DNA of 64,000 bases, from contig NZ_MVHJ01000006.1 in assembly GCF_002086115.1 (NCBI RefSeq), positions 223,328-287,327 on the forward strand, given 5' to 3'. Under the pieces are notes generated by a model, which made no database searches, had not been told where the DNA came from, and saw only the letters and a program-made list of their open reading frames with translations. The stretch is from Mycolicibacterium bacteremicum. Its GTDB lineage: Bacteria > Actinomycetota > Actinomycetes > Mycobacteriales > Mycobacteriaceae. Of the stretch, positions 39,674-48,823 are shown one piece after another; within the stretch, counting starts at the first letter, position 1, and the number at the start of each line of letters is the position of its first letter. Made by a program: the position numbers and the translations under genes.

Positions 39674-40828
39674 TCAGCGCCGAACGTCGGCCTGCAACTC
39701 CCCGAGCACCGCCTCGGTGTCGGCGCCCAACCGCGGCGCCGGTCCACGAACACGGCCCGGCGTCCGCGAGAACCAGGTCGGCACGCCCGGAAATCGCACC
39801 GGGCCGTCCGGCGTCTGCACCGTCTCGAACAAGCCGACGGCATTGAGTTGCGGTGAATCGAACAGCGCGTCGAGGCTGTTGATCGGCGTCGCCGGGATCT
39901 CCAGTTCTGCGAACAGCGCCAACCACTCCGCGGTGGTGCGCTCCAGCATGGTCTGCGCCACCAGCCCGTACACCGTGTCGATCTGCTTGGCCCGCAACGC
40001 CAACGTCGCGTACTCCGGCGTATCCCAGGCCGGCCGCACCGCGTCGATGAACGCCTTCCAGTGCTTGTCGTTGTATATCAGCGCGGCGACATGCCCGTCC
40101 TTGGTGGCGTAGGGCCGCCGATTGGGCGCCACCGTGCGCGGATACACCGCCGGCCCGAGCGGAGGGTCGAACATGGCGCCGTTGGCATGTTCGACCAGCA
40201 TGAAGGATGCCATAGTCTCGAACATGCTGACCTCGACCTCCTGTCCCTCGCCGGTGCGCTCCCGGTGGAACAGCGCCATCATGGTGGCGTACAGCGCGGT
40301 GAGCCCAGTGACCTTGTCGGCCATGATCGTCGCGACATACGTTGCATCGCCGGTCAATTGACGTTGCGCCGCCGGCAGCCCGCATTCGGCCTGGATGGTG
40401 TCGTCATACGCCGGCCGGTCGGCGTCCGGTCCGCGTCGGCTGTAGCCGTAGCAGTTGGTATAGATGATGTTCGGATTGATCGCAGCCACCGAGACGTAGT
40501 CGAACCCGAGCCGGGCGATCGCCTTGGCCCGCATGGAATGGATGAACACATCCGCCGTCGCGATCAGTGCCCGCAGCGCCGCCGCACCCTCCTCGGAACG
40601 CAGATCGAGCACAACGCTGCGTTTGCCGCGGTTCACATTGACGAAAACACCGTTCATACCGGGGGACGGACCCACCGCCACATTACGGGTGATATCGCCC
40701 TCGGGCGGCTCGATCTTGATCACGTCGGCGCCCATATCGGCCATGATCTGGGTGCAGTAGGGGCCCATCACCACCGACGTGACATCGATGACGCGCACCC
40801 CCTCCAACGGTCCATTGCTGTCACTCAT
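39674..40828 (-). CDS. Family III CoA transferase (CaiB/BaiF)
   Basis: The 384-residue protein begins MSDSNGPLEGVRVIDVTSVV and follows the CaiB/BaiF pattern: MGADVIKIEPPEGDITRN, VNRGKRSVVLDLRSEEGAAA, IIYTNCYGYSRRGPDADRP with the conserved aspartate, and DKVTGLTALYATMMAL. Such enzymes move CoA between carboxylic acids. It is the last gene of the six-gene minus-strand operon and overlaps the SDR gene by eight bases. It would supply CoA activation late in the pathway. Confidence 0.85.
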   Translation of the reverse strand: MSDSNGPLEGVRVIDVTSVVMGPYCTQIMADMGADVIKIEPPEGDITRNVAVGPSPGMNGVFVNVNRGKRSVVLDLRSEEGAAALRALIATADVFIHSMRAKAIARLGFDYVSVAAINPNIIYTNCYGYSRRGPDADRPAYDDTIQAECGLPAAQRQLTGDATYVATIMADKVTGLTALYATMMALFHRERTGEGQEVEVSMFETMASFMLVEHANGAMFDPPLGPAVYPRTVAPNRRPYATKDGHVAALIYNDKHWKAFIDAVRPAWDTPEYATLALRAKQIDTVYGLVAQTMLERTTAEWLALFAELEIPATPINSLDALFDSPQLNAVGLFETVQTPDGPVRFPGVPTWFSRTPGRVRGPAPRLGADTEAVLGELQADVRR

Positions 40829-41747
40829 GCTGGGCCCCTTGGGATGCCATGGCGAACGAATACCTGATGTGGTCGGTGTGACCGTCGGGCACGGGCGGGA
40901 ACACCAGCGGTGCGGTGTCGTCGCGGATGGCATCGATATTTGCCGCCACGTCCTCGACCGACCAGGCCGGCCGGTACACCCCCGCCGTCTCGGCGATGAA
41001 CGCGCGAGCCACCCGCCCCCCGATGGCGACCAGCATCTCCCCTGTCACCGAACAACTCTCGTGGGACAGCCAGGCCACCGTCGGCGCGACCAGTTCCGGC
41101 CCCATCGGCGGGTAGGCCGAGGTATCGATACCCTCGGCCATCCGGGTGACCGCGCTGGGCACCACGACATTGCATGTCACATTGTGCGCCGCCCCCTCGA
41201 GCGCCGCCACATTGGACAGTCCGATCAGCCCCGCCTTTGCCACCCCGTAGTTGGCCACGTTGTGGTTGCCGTACAACCCACCGATCGAAGACGTCAGCAC
41301 GATCCGACCGAACCCGTTGTCGCACATGAGCGGAAACGCCTGCCGGACGACGTGGAAGCCGCCCCGCAGATGCACGTCGAGTACGGCATCGAAGTCCTGG
41401 TAGCTCAACTCCCGCAGCGACCCGCGACGAACGGTGCCGGCATTGTGGATCAGGATGTCGACCCGGCCGAACACCGACACCGCGGCGTCGATTATCGCGC
41501 GCCCGCCCTCGGGGGTTGCCACCGAATCGGTGTTGGCCACCGCCACGCCCCCGGCAGCGGTGATCTCGTCGGCGACCTGCTGTGCGGGAGCGGCATCGGC
41601 GCCGTCACCGGTCAGGCTGCCACCGGGATCGTTGACCACCACCTTCGCGCCGCGGGATGCCAACAACAGCGCGTACTCACGCCCCAGCCCCCGACCGCCA
41701 CCGGTGATGACGGCAACCCGGTCATCGAATCTGAGGGCAGCGCTCAA
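40821..41747 (-). CDS. Short-chain dehydrogenase of MFE-2/hydroxysteroid-like type
   Basis: The 308-residue protein starts with a TTG that overlaps the monooxygenase stop (TTGA). The Rossmann motif GGGRGLGREYALLLASRG, the NAD-specific VVVNDPGGSLTGDG (usual in peroxisomal multifunctional enzyme-2 and related SDRs), the catalytic SSIGGLYGNHNVANYGVAKAG in two parts, and a C-terminal extension fit an MFE-2-like hydroxyacyl-CoA dehydrogenase or hydroxysteroid dehydrogenase. It oxidises a secondary alcohol. Third-from-left in the operon. Confidence 0.82.
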   Translation of the reverse strand: MSAALRFDDRVAVITGGGRGLGREYALLLASRGAKVVVNDPGGSLTGDGADAAPAQQVADEITAAGGVAVANTDSVATPEGGRAIIDAAVSVFGRVDILIHNAGTVRRGSLRELSYQDFDAVLDVHLRGGFHVVRQAFPLMCDNGFGRIVLTSSIGGLYGNHNVANYGVAKAGLIGLSNVAALEGAAHNVTCNVVVPSAVTRMAEGIDTSAYPPMGPELVAPTVAWLSHESCSVTGEMLVAIGGRVARAFIAETAGVYRPAWSVEDVAANIDAIRDDTAPLVFPPVPDGHTDHIRYSFAMASQGAQHE

Positions 41748-43600
41748 GAGAGCTCCAGACCCGCAAGGTCGCCCTTGGTCCGCCACTCGGCGATCAGATC
41801 ATCGAAGGCGTAGAAGCCCGGCGAATAGAACTCCCCGAGGAAGGCACCGTTGCGCACCGCGCCGCCGCGGCCCTCGTTGTTGTAATAGCCCGGCGTGCAG
41901 GACAGTTCGAAGGCGGAGTTGTCGATCGACAATTCACGGACGGTGGACACCCAGGCGTCCTGTCCCTCCTGACTCGGCTCCACCGTCGTGGCATCGCGGT
42001 TCTGCGCCTCGGCGATGATGTAGGCGATGTGCTTGGCCTGTTGCTCGAACATCGCGGTGGTGTTGGCCGACACGCCACCCTGGATGAATCCCATGAAGAA
42101 CTGGTTGGGAAACCCACGGCTGGTCATCCCGTGCAGCGTCTTGTAGTCATCGCGCCAGTGATCGAACAGGGACAGCCCGTCCCGGCCGGTGATCGCGTCG
42201 ATGGCGAAGCGGCGGTGGATCTCGGTGGAGATCTCGAAGCCACTGGCGAAGATCACGCAGTCCACCTCGTATTCGACACCGCCGGCGACGATGCCCTTCT
42301 CGGTGAGCCGTTCCACCCCCTTGGACGCCGACACGTCGATCAGCGTCACGTTGGGCCGGTTGAAGGTGGCCAGATAGTGCTCACTGGAGGTGGGCCGCTT
42401 ACACATGAAGCGGTAGTACGGCTTCAGCGCCTCCGCGGTGTCCGGGTCGTCGACGATCTCGGCCACCCGGCGGCGCAGCCGCTCCATGATTTTGTAGTCC
42501 TCTTCCTCGCGGAAGGCCATGATCTGCTCGATGCCGACCGATGCCGGGTCCTCGCTGCCGGCGATCCGCGCGGTCAGGTTGCGACCGAGTTCGGTCCAGA
42601 AGTCGCACACGAGATCCGGTTCACCGAACACCACACCGACGAACGGGGACCAGTTGTGGAAGTTGCGCTTGCGCTCCTCCTGCCACCCCGGCTGCAGGGA
42701 GGCCGCCCAGGCCGGATCGGTCGGAGTGTTGCTGCGCGCGTCGACCGAGGACGGGGTGCGCTGGAACACGAGGAGCTGCTCGGCGTCACGGCCCAGATGC
42801 GGCACCAGCTGAATGCCGGTCGCACCGGTGCCGACCAGTGCGACGCGCTTGTCGGCGAGCTTGTGCAGCCCGCCGTCGGCGCTCCCACCGGTGTAGTCGT
42901 AATCCCAGCGCGCCGAGTGGAAGACGTGCCCGCCGGCAGCCCGGAAGTCCTTGATCCCGGGGATACCCGGCAGCTTGGGCCGGTTGTAGGAGCCCTGGGC
43001 CATCACGACAAATCGGGCCCGGATCTCATCGCCGCGGTCGGTGTTGATCTGCCAGCGCTGCACCCCGTCCTGCCAACGTAGTTCGCGCACCTGGGTGGAG
43101 AACAGTGCACCGTCGTACAGGCCGAAATGCTTGCCGATGTTGCGGCAGTGCTGGAAGATCTCGGCACCGTCGGCGAACTTCTTGCTCGGCATGAAATCGA
43201 GCTCTTCGAGCAGTGGGATGTAGCAGTAGGCATCATTGTCGCACTGGATCCCAGGGAACCGGTTCCAGTACCAGACCCCGCCGAAGTCACCGGCCATCTC
43301 GATGACGCGGATACCCTCGACCCCGGCCTTCTTCAGGTACGCACCGGCCAGCAGCCCGGCGAACCCGCCGCCGAGGATGACGACGTCAACGTCCTCGGTG
43401 ATCGGGTCCCGCTCGGTCACGGTGGTATAGGGATCCACCTCGGCGAACTCGGCGTACTCGCCTTCGAGTTCCAGGTATTGATCACCGCCGTCGGGGCGCA
43501 GCCGCTTCGCCCGCTCCGCGGCGTACTTCTCACGCAGAGCGGGGATGTCGATATCGGCCGGGGTGTCGGTCGGCCCGCACGAATTCGCCAGCGTCGTCAT
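41744..43600 (-). CDS. Baeyer-Villiger-type flavin monooxygenase
   Basis: The 618-residue protein has FAD fold VVILGGGFAGLLAGAYL, the BVMO fingerprint FGGVWYWNRFPGIQCD, GHVFHSARWDYDYTG as the second fingerprint (HxxxW type), and the NADPH site VALVGTGATGIQLVP. These are the elements of class B cyclohexanone and steroid monooxygenases, which insert an oxygen next to a ketone to give an ester or lactone. The large, tyrosine-rich C-terminal end suggests a bulky substrate. It overlaps the SDR gene downstream and the LLM gene upstream by four bases each. Confidence 0.86.
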   Translation of the reverse strand: MTTLANSCGPTDTPADIDIPALREKYAAERAKRLRPDGGDQYLELEGEYAEFAEVDPYTTVTERDPITEDVDVVILGGGFAGLLAGAYLKKAGVEGIRVIEMAGDFGGVWYWNRFPGIQCDNDAYCYIPLLEELDFMPSKKFADGAEIFQHCRNIGKHFGLYDGALFSTQVRELRWQDGVQRWQINTDRGDEIRARFVVMAQGSYNRPKLPGIPGIKDFRAAGGHVFHSARWDYDYTGGSADGGLHKLADKRVALVGTGATGIQLVPHLGRDAEQLLVFQRTPSSVDARSNTPTDPAWAASLQPGWQEERKRNFHNWSPFVGVVFGEPDLVCDFWTELGRNLTARIAGSEDPASVGIEQIMAFREEEDYKIMERLRRRVAEIVDDPDTAEALKPYYRFMCKRPTSSEHYLATFNRPNVTLIDVSASKGVERLTEKGIVAGGVEYEVDCVIFASGFEISTEIHRRFAIDAITGRDGLSLFDHWRDDYKTLHGMTSRGFPNQFFMGFIQGGVSANTTAMFEQQAKHIAYIIAEAQNRDATTVEPSQEGQDAWVSTVRELSIDNSAFELSCTPGYYNNEGRGGAVRNGAFLGEFYSPGFYAFDDLIAEWRTKGDLAGLELS

Positions 43601-44775
43601 GCGATAGCGTTCTCCGGCAATGCCGCGGGATGCAGCGGGGCGGCCATCTCATGCACCGCGGGCAGCACTTCCTCGGCGAACAGCCGGGTGCTCGCAAAAG
43701 CGTCCTCGTAGGGCATGGTGCCGAACTGCGGCACGATGGTCACCTCAGAGAACGAGCAAGCCTCCTGGGCGGCCTTGAGCTTCTCGAAGACCACCTCCGG
43801 CGTGCCGATCAGCAGATTGGAGGCGTGGTATCCGGGCGGGCCGCCCTTCTTCTGGTCGCCGACCTGTGATGCCAGCACCGCGGTGGCGGTCGCCTCCCGG
43901 GCGGCGTAGGCCTCATATCCCTTGACCCCGCGGAAGTTGGAGGCGTCGGCAAATCCATAGTGCACGTTGACATCACGGTTCGCCGTCCAGATCCACTCCT
44001 CGGTCAGCGCGGCCAGTTTCTCGTCCTCCTTGGCCGTGCAGTACATGAACATCACGTTCTTGGGCTGACAGGGCTCGAAGCCCTCTTCGGCGCGGAAGGT
44101 GTTGACCTTGCGGACCTCCTCACCAGCATCCCAGATCGGCTTGTTGCCGACGAACAGTGGGACCATTCCGCGCCGCGACAGGATCTCCAGCGACTCGGCC
44201 GTCGACGACGAACTATAGATGCGGGAGAACAGGTCCTTGCTGATCGGTTCGGGACGTAGCGACATCTCCGGGAACTTGAAGATCTCGCCGTCGTAGGAGA
44301 AGCGTTCCCCACTGAACGCCAGTTCCAGCACATCGAGTGTCTCGTTGAAGCGCTGCCGACTCTGTTCGCGCGGCACGCCGACGGCGTCGAACTCGCTCTT
44401 GGACACCCCTCGTCCGATGCCGATGGTGGTGTAGCGGCCGTTGGAGACGATGTCGAGGTAAGCGATCTGGTGTGCCAAACGGACCGGGTTCCACCACGGT
44501 GCCACCGCGACGAAAGTCCCCAGGCTCACCCGTTCGGTGCGTCCGGCGAAGTATGTCAGCGCCTGAATCGGGTTGGGCGTCATGCCATACGGGGTGCCCT
44601 GGTGCTCGGGGAACCAGATACCGTCGAAGCCCAGCGGCTCGGCCAGATCGCCCAGCGCCAGCGCGGCCTGCACGCATTCGTAGTCCGGGGTCACCGGCGG
44701 CACACTGAAATCACCCGCCATCACCCGCTCCCAATCGCGCGAGTTCTGCGCACCGGTACCGAGATTGACCTTCAT
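43597..44775 (-). CDS. LLM-class flavin-dependent monooxygenase
   Basis: The 392-residue protein is a luciferase-like TIM-barrel enzyme, with FDGIWFPEHQGTPYGMTPNP, TERVSLGTFVAVAPWWNPVR and RYTTIGIGRGVSKSEFDAVG. Unlike F420-dependent members, it lacks the LxLGSGE F420 pattern, so a reduced flavin with oxygen is more likely; type II Baeyer-Villiger enzymes are in this family. It needs a flavin reductase that I do not see here. Its ATGA overlaps the type I BVMO gene. Confidence 0.8.
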   Translation of the reverse strand: MKVNLGTGAQNSRDWERVMAGDFSVPPVTPDYECVQAALALGDLAEPLGFDGIWFPEHQGTPYGMTPNPIQALTYFAGRTERVSLGTFVAVAPWWNPVRLAHQIAYLDIVSNGRYTTIGIGRGVSKSEFDAVGVPREQSRQRFNETLDVLELAFSGERFSYDGEIFKFPEMSLRPEPISKDLFSRIYSSSSTAESLEILSRRGMVPLFVGNKPIWDAGEEVRKVNTFRAEEGFEPCQPKNVMFMYCTAKEDEKLAALTEEWIWTANRDVNVHYGFADASNFRGVKGYEAYAAREATATAVLASQVGDQKKGGPPGYHASNLLIGTPEVVFEKLKAAQEACSFSEVTIVPQFGTMPYEDAFASTRLFAEEVLPAVHEMAAPLHPAALPENAIA

Positions 44776-44823
44776 GTTATGTCTCCTTGCTCGGGATCTG
44801 CGGAGTCACCGCTTCACAGATCG

Positions 44824-46236
44824 CTAGATATCTTGAGGTTCCCCGATACCCATGTACTTGGACAGCTGATGGTGCAGATTGACGGTGCTGCGTTCGCGGT
44901 ACGGATTGGGCAGCGTGCCGGGGAAGCCGGCCGACTTCATACCCTGCTGCACGGCGGCCATGTTCGAGAAGTCCTGTGGCAGCACCGAGAGCCAGTTCGG
45001 CGAATCCTTCGGCGTGTAGGCCCATTCGGTCTGTGGCTCCTGGCCTTCGGGATACAGCTCGAACACCGCGACCTCGAAGATGCACTTGTTCGGGTCATAG
45101 CTGGGGTCGGGGCGCGCCGAGTAGCACAGCGCACTGGTCAACCCCTGGCCCACCTGGAAATTCGGGAAGATCTGCCAGGCGGTGCCGCTCTGCCCGAGGA
45201 TGTCGGGCGGGATGGTCGGCCAGATCACGCCGCGGGCCTCGTCGTCCCGGCGGGCCGAGGCCAGCCAGTGCTGCAGCACCTGGTCGGCGGGAGTGCCCTC
45301 GGGCAGTTCGTCGACCAGCCGCTTGGCCGCTTCCACCAGCGTCCTGGTGGTCGTGGCGTTGGTTTCCTCCATGGTGTAGACCTGCATCTCGGCGGTCGAG
45401 ATGCGCGGGTCCCCGGTGCCGAGTCTGATCTTGGACTTGGTCTCGTCCATACCTTTCGGCGCGTCGTAGCCGATGTTGCTGTGCTTACCCTGCGCCTTGG
45501 CCCAGCCCTTGAACTCTCCGAACTTGTTGAACTCCGGGTGGGTGGTGAACACGTGGTAGGTCTCGTTGAAGGCCTCCATCGCGACCTTCCAGTTGCAATC
45601 GAAGTACAGCCATTTGCGCCACTTGTAGCGCATGTTCTGCAACCCGAAGGGATCCAGGATCTTCGACGCCGGGAACAGATAGTCGGCCAGCGACTCGGCC
45701 GCGGGGTCCATGTTGATGAACAACCAACCGCCCCAGGTGTCCACCTGAACCGGCGCCAGATGCGTGTTGGTGGGCGTCAGTTTGCCCTGCCAGTCGTCCT
45801 GTTCGCGGATGTGGGTGCACGCGCCGTCGAGTCCGTATGTCCAGCCGTGGAATCCGCACACGAAGGATTTCCGGGCCCGGCCGACGGCGTTCTTGGCGCC
45901 GTCGGGGTTGTCGATCAACTTGCGGCCGCGGTGCATGCACACGTTGTGGTGCGCGGTGAACTCCTCGGGTCCGGTGCGCACGATGATGACCGAGTCGTCG
46001 AGGATGTCGTAGGTGAGGTAGCTGCCGATCTCGGGGATCTCCTCGACCCGGCCGACCTGCTGCCAGACTTTGCGCCACAACCGGTCCCGCTCGTTGCGGG
46101 CATATTCGGGCGAGATGTAGGCGTCCACCGAGATGGTGGTGGGCTGGGACAGGTCCTCGGCGATCACGCCCGTCGAATCGTCGGGTTCGGCGTCGATCTC
46201 GATGGCTGCGTCGAGGTCGGATTCGGTATGGGTCAC
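44824..46236 (-). CDS. Rieske non-heme iron oxygenase, alpha subunit
   Basis: The 470-residue protein has a Rieske centre (CMHRGRKL, then 20 residues on CGFHGWTYGLDG) and a mononuclear iron region VAMEAFNETYHVFTTHPEF with the two-His carboxylate motif. This is the alpha subunit of a ring-hydroxylating or hydroxylating oxygenase. No beta subunit, ferredoxin or reductase lies in the cluster, so it resembles single-component oxygenase types that borrow a reductase. It is 12 bases downstream of an SDR gene. Likely role: first hydroxylation of the substrate. Confidence 0.88.
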   Translation of the reverse strand: MTHTESDLDAAIEIDAEPDDSTGVIAEDLSQPTTISVDAYISPEYARNERDRLWRKVWQQVGRVEEIPEIGSYLTYDILDDSVIIVRTGPEEFTAHHNVCMHRGRKLIDNPDGAKNAVGRARKSFVCGFHGWTYGLDGACTHIREQDDWQGKLTPTNTHLAPVQVDTWGGWLFINMDPAAESLADYLFPASKILDPFGLQNMRYKWRKWLYFDCNWKVAMEAFNETYHVFTTHPEFNKFGEFKGWAKAQGKHSNIGYDAPKGMDETKSKIRLGTGDPRISTAEMQVYTMEETNATTTRTLVEAAKRLVDELPEGTPADQVLQHWLASARRDDEARGVIWPTIPPDILGQSGTAWQIFPNFQVGQGLTSALCYSARPDPSYDPNKCIFEVAVFELYPEGQEPQTEWAYTPKDSPNWLSVLPQDFSNMAAVQQGMKSAGFPGTLPNPYRERSTVNLHHQLSKYMGIGEPQDI

Positions 46237-46248
46237 GTGCTGGTCCTT

Positions 46249-47094
46249 TCAGATCCGACTGATCGCTCGGCGGAAGTTCTCGTCCTTGAGGAACAGGGAG
46301 GTGTTGTCGGCGCCCAGGTGGGTCCACTTCAGGTTCAGTCCACCGTCGACCAACAGCGTCTGTCCGGTCACGTAACCGGCCAGATCCGACAGCAGGAACA
46401 GGATCGCGCCGGCTTGTTCGGTGGGAGTACCCCTGCGGCCCATCGCGATTGCGGTGCGGTCGCGTTCTGGATCCTCGTCGACGTAGGTGGCCGAGGCGGC
46501 TGTTTCGGTGACCCCCGGTGCGACCGCGTTGACCCGGATACCGCTGGCGGCCAATTCGACAGCCAGGGTCCGGGTGGCCGCGACGATGGCGGCCTTCGCC
46601 GTGCCGTAGGCGATGTGGTACGGCGCGGTGTTCATCCCGCTGATCGACGAAACCGACACGATCGAACCGGGGTTGCCCTGTTCGCGGATCTCGGCGGCCA
46701 CCGCCTGGCTCATGAAGAACATGGTCTCCAGGTTGGCGGTGAACAACTCCCGCCAGTCCGCCCGGGACACCCGGGTGGCCGGCATCCAGGTCGCCGGGGC
46801 CGCACCACCGGCGATGTTCACCAGGCCGTAGAGAGTTCCCTGCGCTGCGCGGGTCGCCTCCAGAACCGTCGCGATGCCGTCGTCGGTGGCGGCGTCGGCG
46901 ACGACCGGCTGGACCGCGAGTCCCTGCGCGGCCAACGGGCCGACATGGGTGTCCAGGTTCTCGCGTGACCTGCCGACCGCGATCACGGTGGCACCGGCCT
47001 CGGCGGCAAGCCGGGTGACGGTCGTACCGATCCCGCCGCCGCCGGCGCCGGACACCACGACGATGCGTCCCGTGAGGTTCAGCAGCTCGCTCAC
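46249..47094 (-). CDS. Short-chain dehydrogenase/reductase (first gene of minus operon)
   Basis: The 281-residue SDR starts at a GTG and has the cofactor motif SGAGGGGIGTTVTRLAAEAG, VNIAGGAAPATWMPATRVSR, and the catalytic VSSISGMNTAPYHIAYGTAK (Ser, Tyr and Lys), with ASGIRVNAVAPGVTET. It ends with a long unusual tail, LKWTHLGADNTSLFLKDENF. It probably oxidises the alcohol made by the Rieske oxygenase downstream. It faces the regulatory gap containing a 19-base palindrome. Confidence 0.83.
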   Translation of the reverse strand: MSELLNLTGRIVVVSGAGGGGIGTTVTRLAAEAGATVIAVGRSRENLDTHVGPLAAQGLAVQPVVADAATDDGIATVLEATRAAQGTLYGLVNIAGGAAPATWMPATRVSRADWRELFTANLETMFFMSQAVAAEIREQGNPGSIVSVSSISGMNTAPYHIAYGTAKAAIVAATRTLAVELAASGIRVNAVAPGVTETAASATYVDEDPERDRTAIAMGRRGTPTEQAGAILFLLSDLAGYVTGQTLLVDGGLNLKWTHLGADNTSLFLKDENFRRAISRI

Positions 47095-47102
47095 GGTATC
47101 AA

Positions 47103-47141
47103 TTGTCCGTACAAGAATTGACGTTCTGCATATTGCAGAAC
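47103..47141. promoter_or_regulatory. Operator region between divergent catabolic operons
   Basis: GTTCTGCA-TAT-TGCAGAAC (47123-47141) is a perfect 8-base inverted repeat. TTGTCCGTACAA (47103-47114) is a second dyad (TTGT, four bases, ACAA), similar to GntR-family operators. On the minus strand TTGACG (47165-47170) and AATAGT (47142-47147) are 17 bases apart and may be the promoter, so the long palindrome covers its transcript start. Confidence 0.65.
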
Positions 47142-47197
47142 ACTATTCCGCAGGGCTTTTACATCGTCAAGGGCGGATTCGCTGAGCACCCGTTCTA

Positions 47198-47227
47198 TTG
47201 TCTGGACCAGTTCGGCCTTGGTAGCGT
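47198..47227 (+). promoter_or_regulatory. Promoter of the plus-strand catabolic operon
   Basis: TTGTCT (47198-47203), 18 bases, TAGCGT (47222-47227). The ATG of the first gene is six bases later, suggesting leaderless transcription. Confidence 0.5.
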
Positions 47228-47233
47228 CCTGCC

Positions 47234-48823
47234 ATGACCACCTTTCAGACCGGCCGATACGCCGCGGCGGAGCCGGAGGCGGCGGCAGGGTGGACCGTGC
47301 GACGGTTGACCGCGCCCAGCCGGCTGTTCGGCGCCAACGGTTTGCGCACCGGACCCGATGGACGGCTGCACATCGCGCAGGTGACGGGCAGCCAGATCAG
47401 CGCGCTCGACGTGTCCACCGGCGCGCTGGAGACCATCAGCGCCAAGGGCGGGGACATCGTTGCTCCGGATGACCTGGCCTTCGGGCCCGACGGCGCGCTG
47501 TACGCCACCGAGGTGATGGACGGTCGGGTCAGCGTGCGCGACGCCGCCGGCGCCACCCGGGTGCTGCGCGACGATCTGCCCTCGGCCAACGGGATCACCG
47601 TCCATCAGGGGCGGTTGTACGTCAACGAATGCCGGGACGGCGGCCGGCTGTTCGAACTCGATGTCGACGGTGGCGAGCCCCGATTGATCCTGGCGGACCT
47701 GCCGTCCCCCAATGCCATGGAGTTCGGCCCGGACGGGCTGCTGTACTTCCCGGTGATGACCGCCAACCAGATCTGGCGGGTAGATCCCGCCGGTGGCGCG
47801 CCCGAGGTGGTCGCCGGCGATCTCGGAGTGCCGGACTCGGTGAAGTTCGACGCCGACGGCACCATCGTATCCACCCAGGTGGCCAGCGGTCAGGTGCTGC
47901 GCATCGACCCGCGCAGCGGCAACCGGACCGTGCTGGCCACCCTCACACCGGGATTGGACAACTGCGCCTTCGTCGACGGACGGCTGTTCGTCTCCAACTT
48001 CACCGGCTCGATCACCGAGATCCTGCCCGACGGCGCCACCACCGCCGTACTGCCGGGCGGGCTGAACTGGCCGCTGGACATCGCCGTCGGCACCGACGGC
48101 GTCGTCCATGTCGCCGACGGCACCTATCTGTACAGCCTGGGCGCCGACGGATCACTACACACCGTCGGCATGCTGTTCAGCCCCGGCTATCCGGGGTTCG
48201 TGCGCGGTCTGACCCCGGTCGGCCCCGGCGAATTCCTGGTGACCACCTCCGGTGGCCAGGTGGCCCGGTACCGGCCGGCGGACAACGAGACCGAGTATCT
48301 GGCCGATGGTTTCGACCAGCTCTACGGTGTCGTCCTGCTGTCCGACGGCAGCCCGGTCGTGGTCGAACAGGGCACCGGCCGGGTGCTGCGGATATCCGGC
48401 ACGGATACCGAGGTGCTCGCCGCCGGCCTGGACACCCCGGTCGGTGTGACAACCGACGGTGACGGAGCGGTCCTGGTATCGGTATCCGGTGCGGTGCTGC
48501 GGGTGACCGGTTCGGGCACCGAGACCGTCGTCGACGATCTGGTCACCCCGCAGGGCATCCTGGTGCGCGCCGACACCCTGTACATCGTCGACGCCGGCAC
48601 GAAGGCGGTCATCGCCGTCGATCTGACGACCGGAACCCGGCGGACCATCGCGGCCGGCCTGCCGGTGGGCGCACCCCCCGGTGTCACCCCCAAACCGCTG
48701 CGCGGGATGCCGCCGTTCTCCGGCCCGCAGGGACCGTTCGCGGGTATCTCGGCGGGAGCCGATGGCACACTGTACATCTCGGCCGACGGGGAGGGCAGCG
48801 TGCTGGCGCTGCAGCGTTCATGA
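47234..48823 (+). CDS. SMP-30/gluconolactonase-like beta-propeller protein
   Basis: The 529-residue protein has repeated beta-propeller blades with GPDGxLYxxE-type turns, such as LAFGPDGALYATEVMDGRV, NAMEFGPDGLLYFPVMTANQ and DLVTPQGILVRADTLYIVDA, arranged in two halves. This resembles the SMP-30/gluconolactonase/NHL group, which uses a divalent metal to hydrolyse lactones. No signal peptide is seen, so it should act in the cytoplasm. In the cluster it could open the lactone made by the Baeyer-Villiger enzymes, but a sensory role is possible because a regulator overlaps its 3' end. Eight or more blades exceed the usual six. Confidence 0.68.
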   Translation: MTTFQTGRYAAAEPEAAAGWTVRRLTAPSRLFGANGLRTGPDGRLHIAQVTGSQISALDVSTGALETISAKGGDIVAPDDLAFGPDGALYATEVMDGRVSVRDAAGATRVLRDDLPSANGITVHQGRLYVNECRDGGRLFELDVDGGEPRLILADLPSPNAMEFGPDGLLYFPVMTANQIWRVDPAGGAPEVVAGDLGVPDSVKFDADGTIVSTQVASGQVLRIDPRSGNRTVLATLTPGLDNCAFVDGRLFVSNFTGSITEILPDGATTAVLPGGLNWPLDIAVGTDGVVHVADGTYLYSLGADGSLHTVGMLFSPGYPGFVRGLTPVGPGEFLVTTSGGQVARYRPADNETEYLADGFDQLYGVVLLSDGSPVVVEQGTGRVLRISGTDTEVLAAGLDTPVGVTTDGDGAVLVSVSGAVLRVTGSGTETVVDDLVTPQGILVRADTLYIVDAGTKAVIAVDLTTGTRRTIAAGLPVGAPPGVTPKPLRGMPPFSGPQGPFAGISAGADGTLYISADGEGSVLALQRS

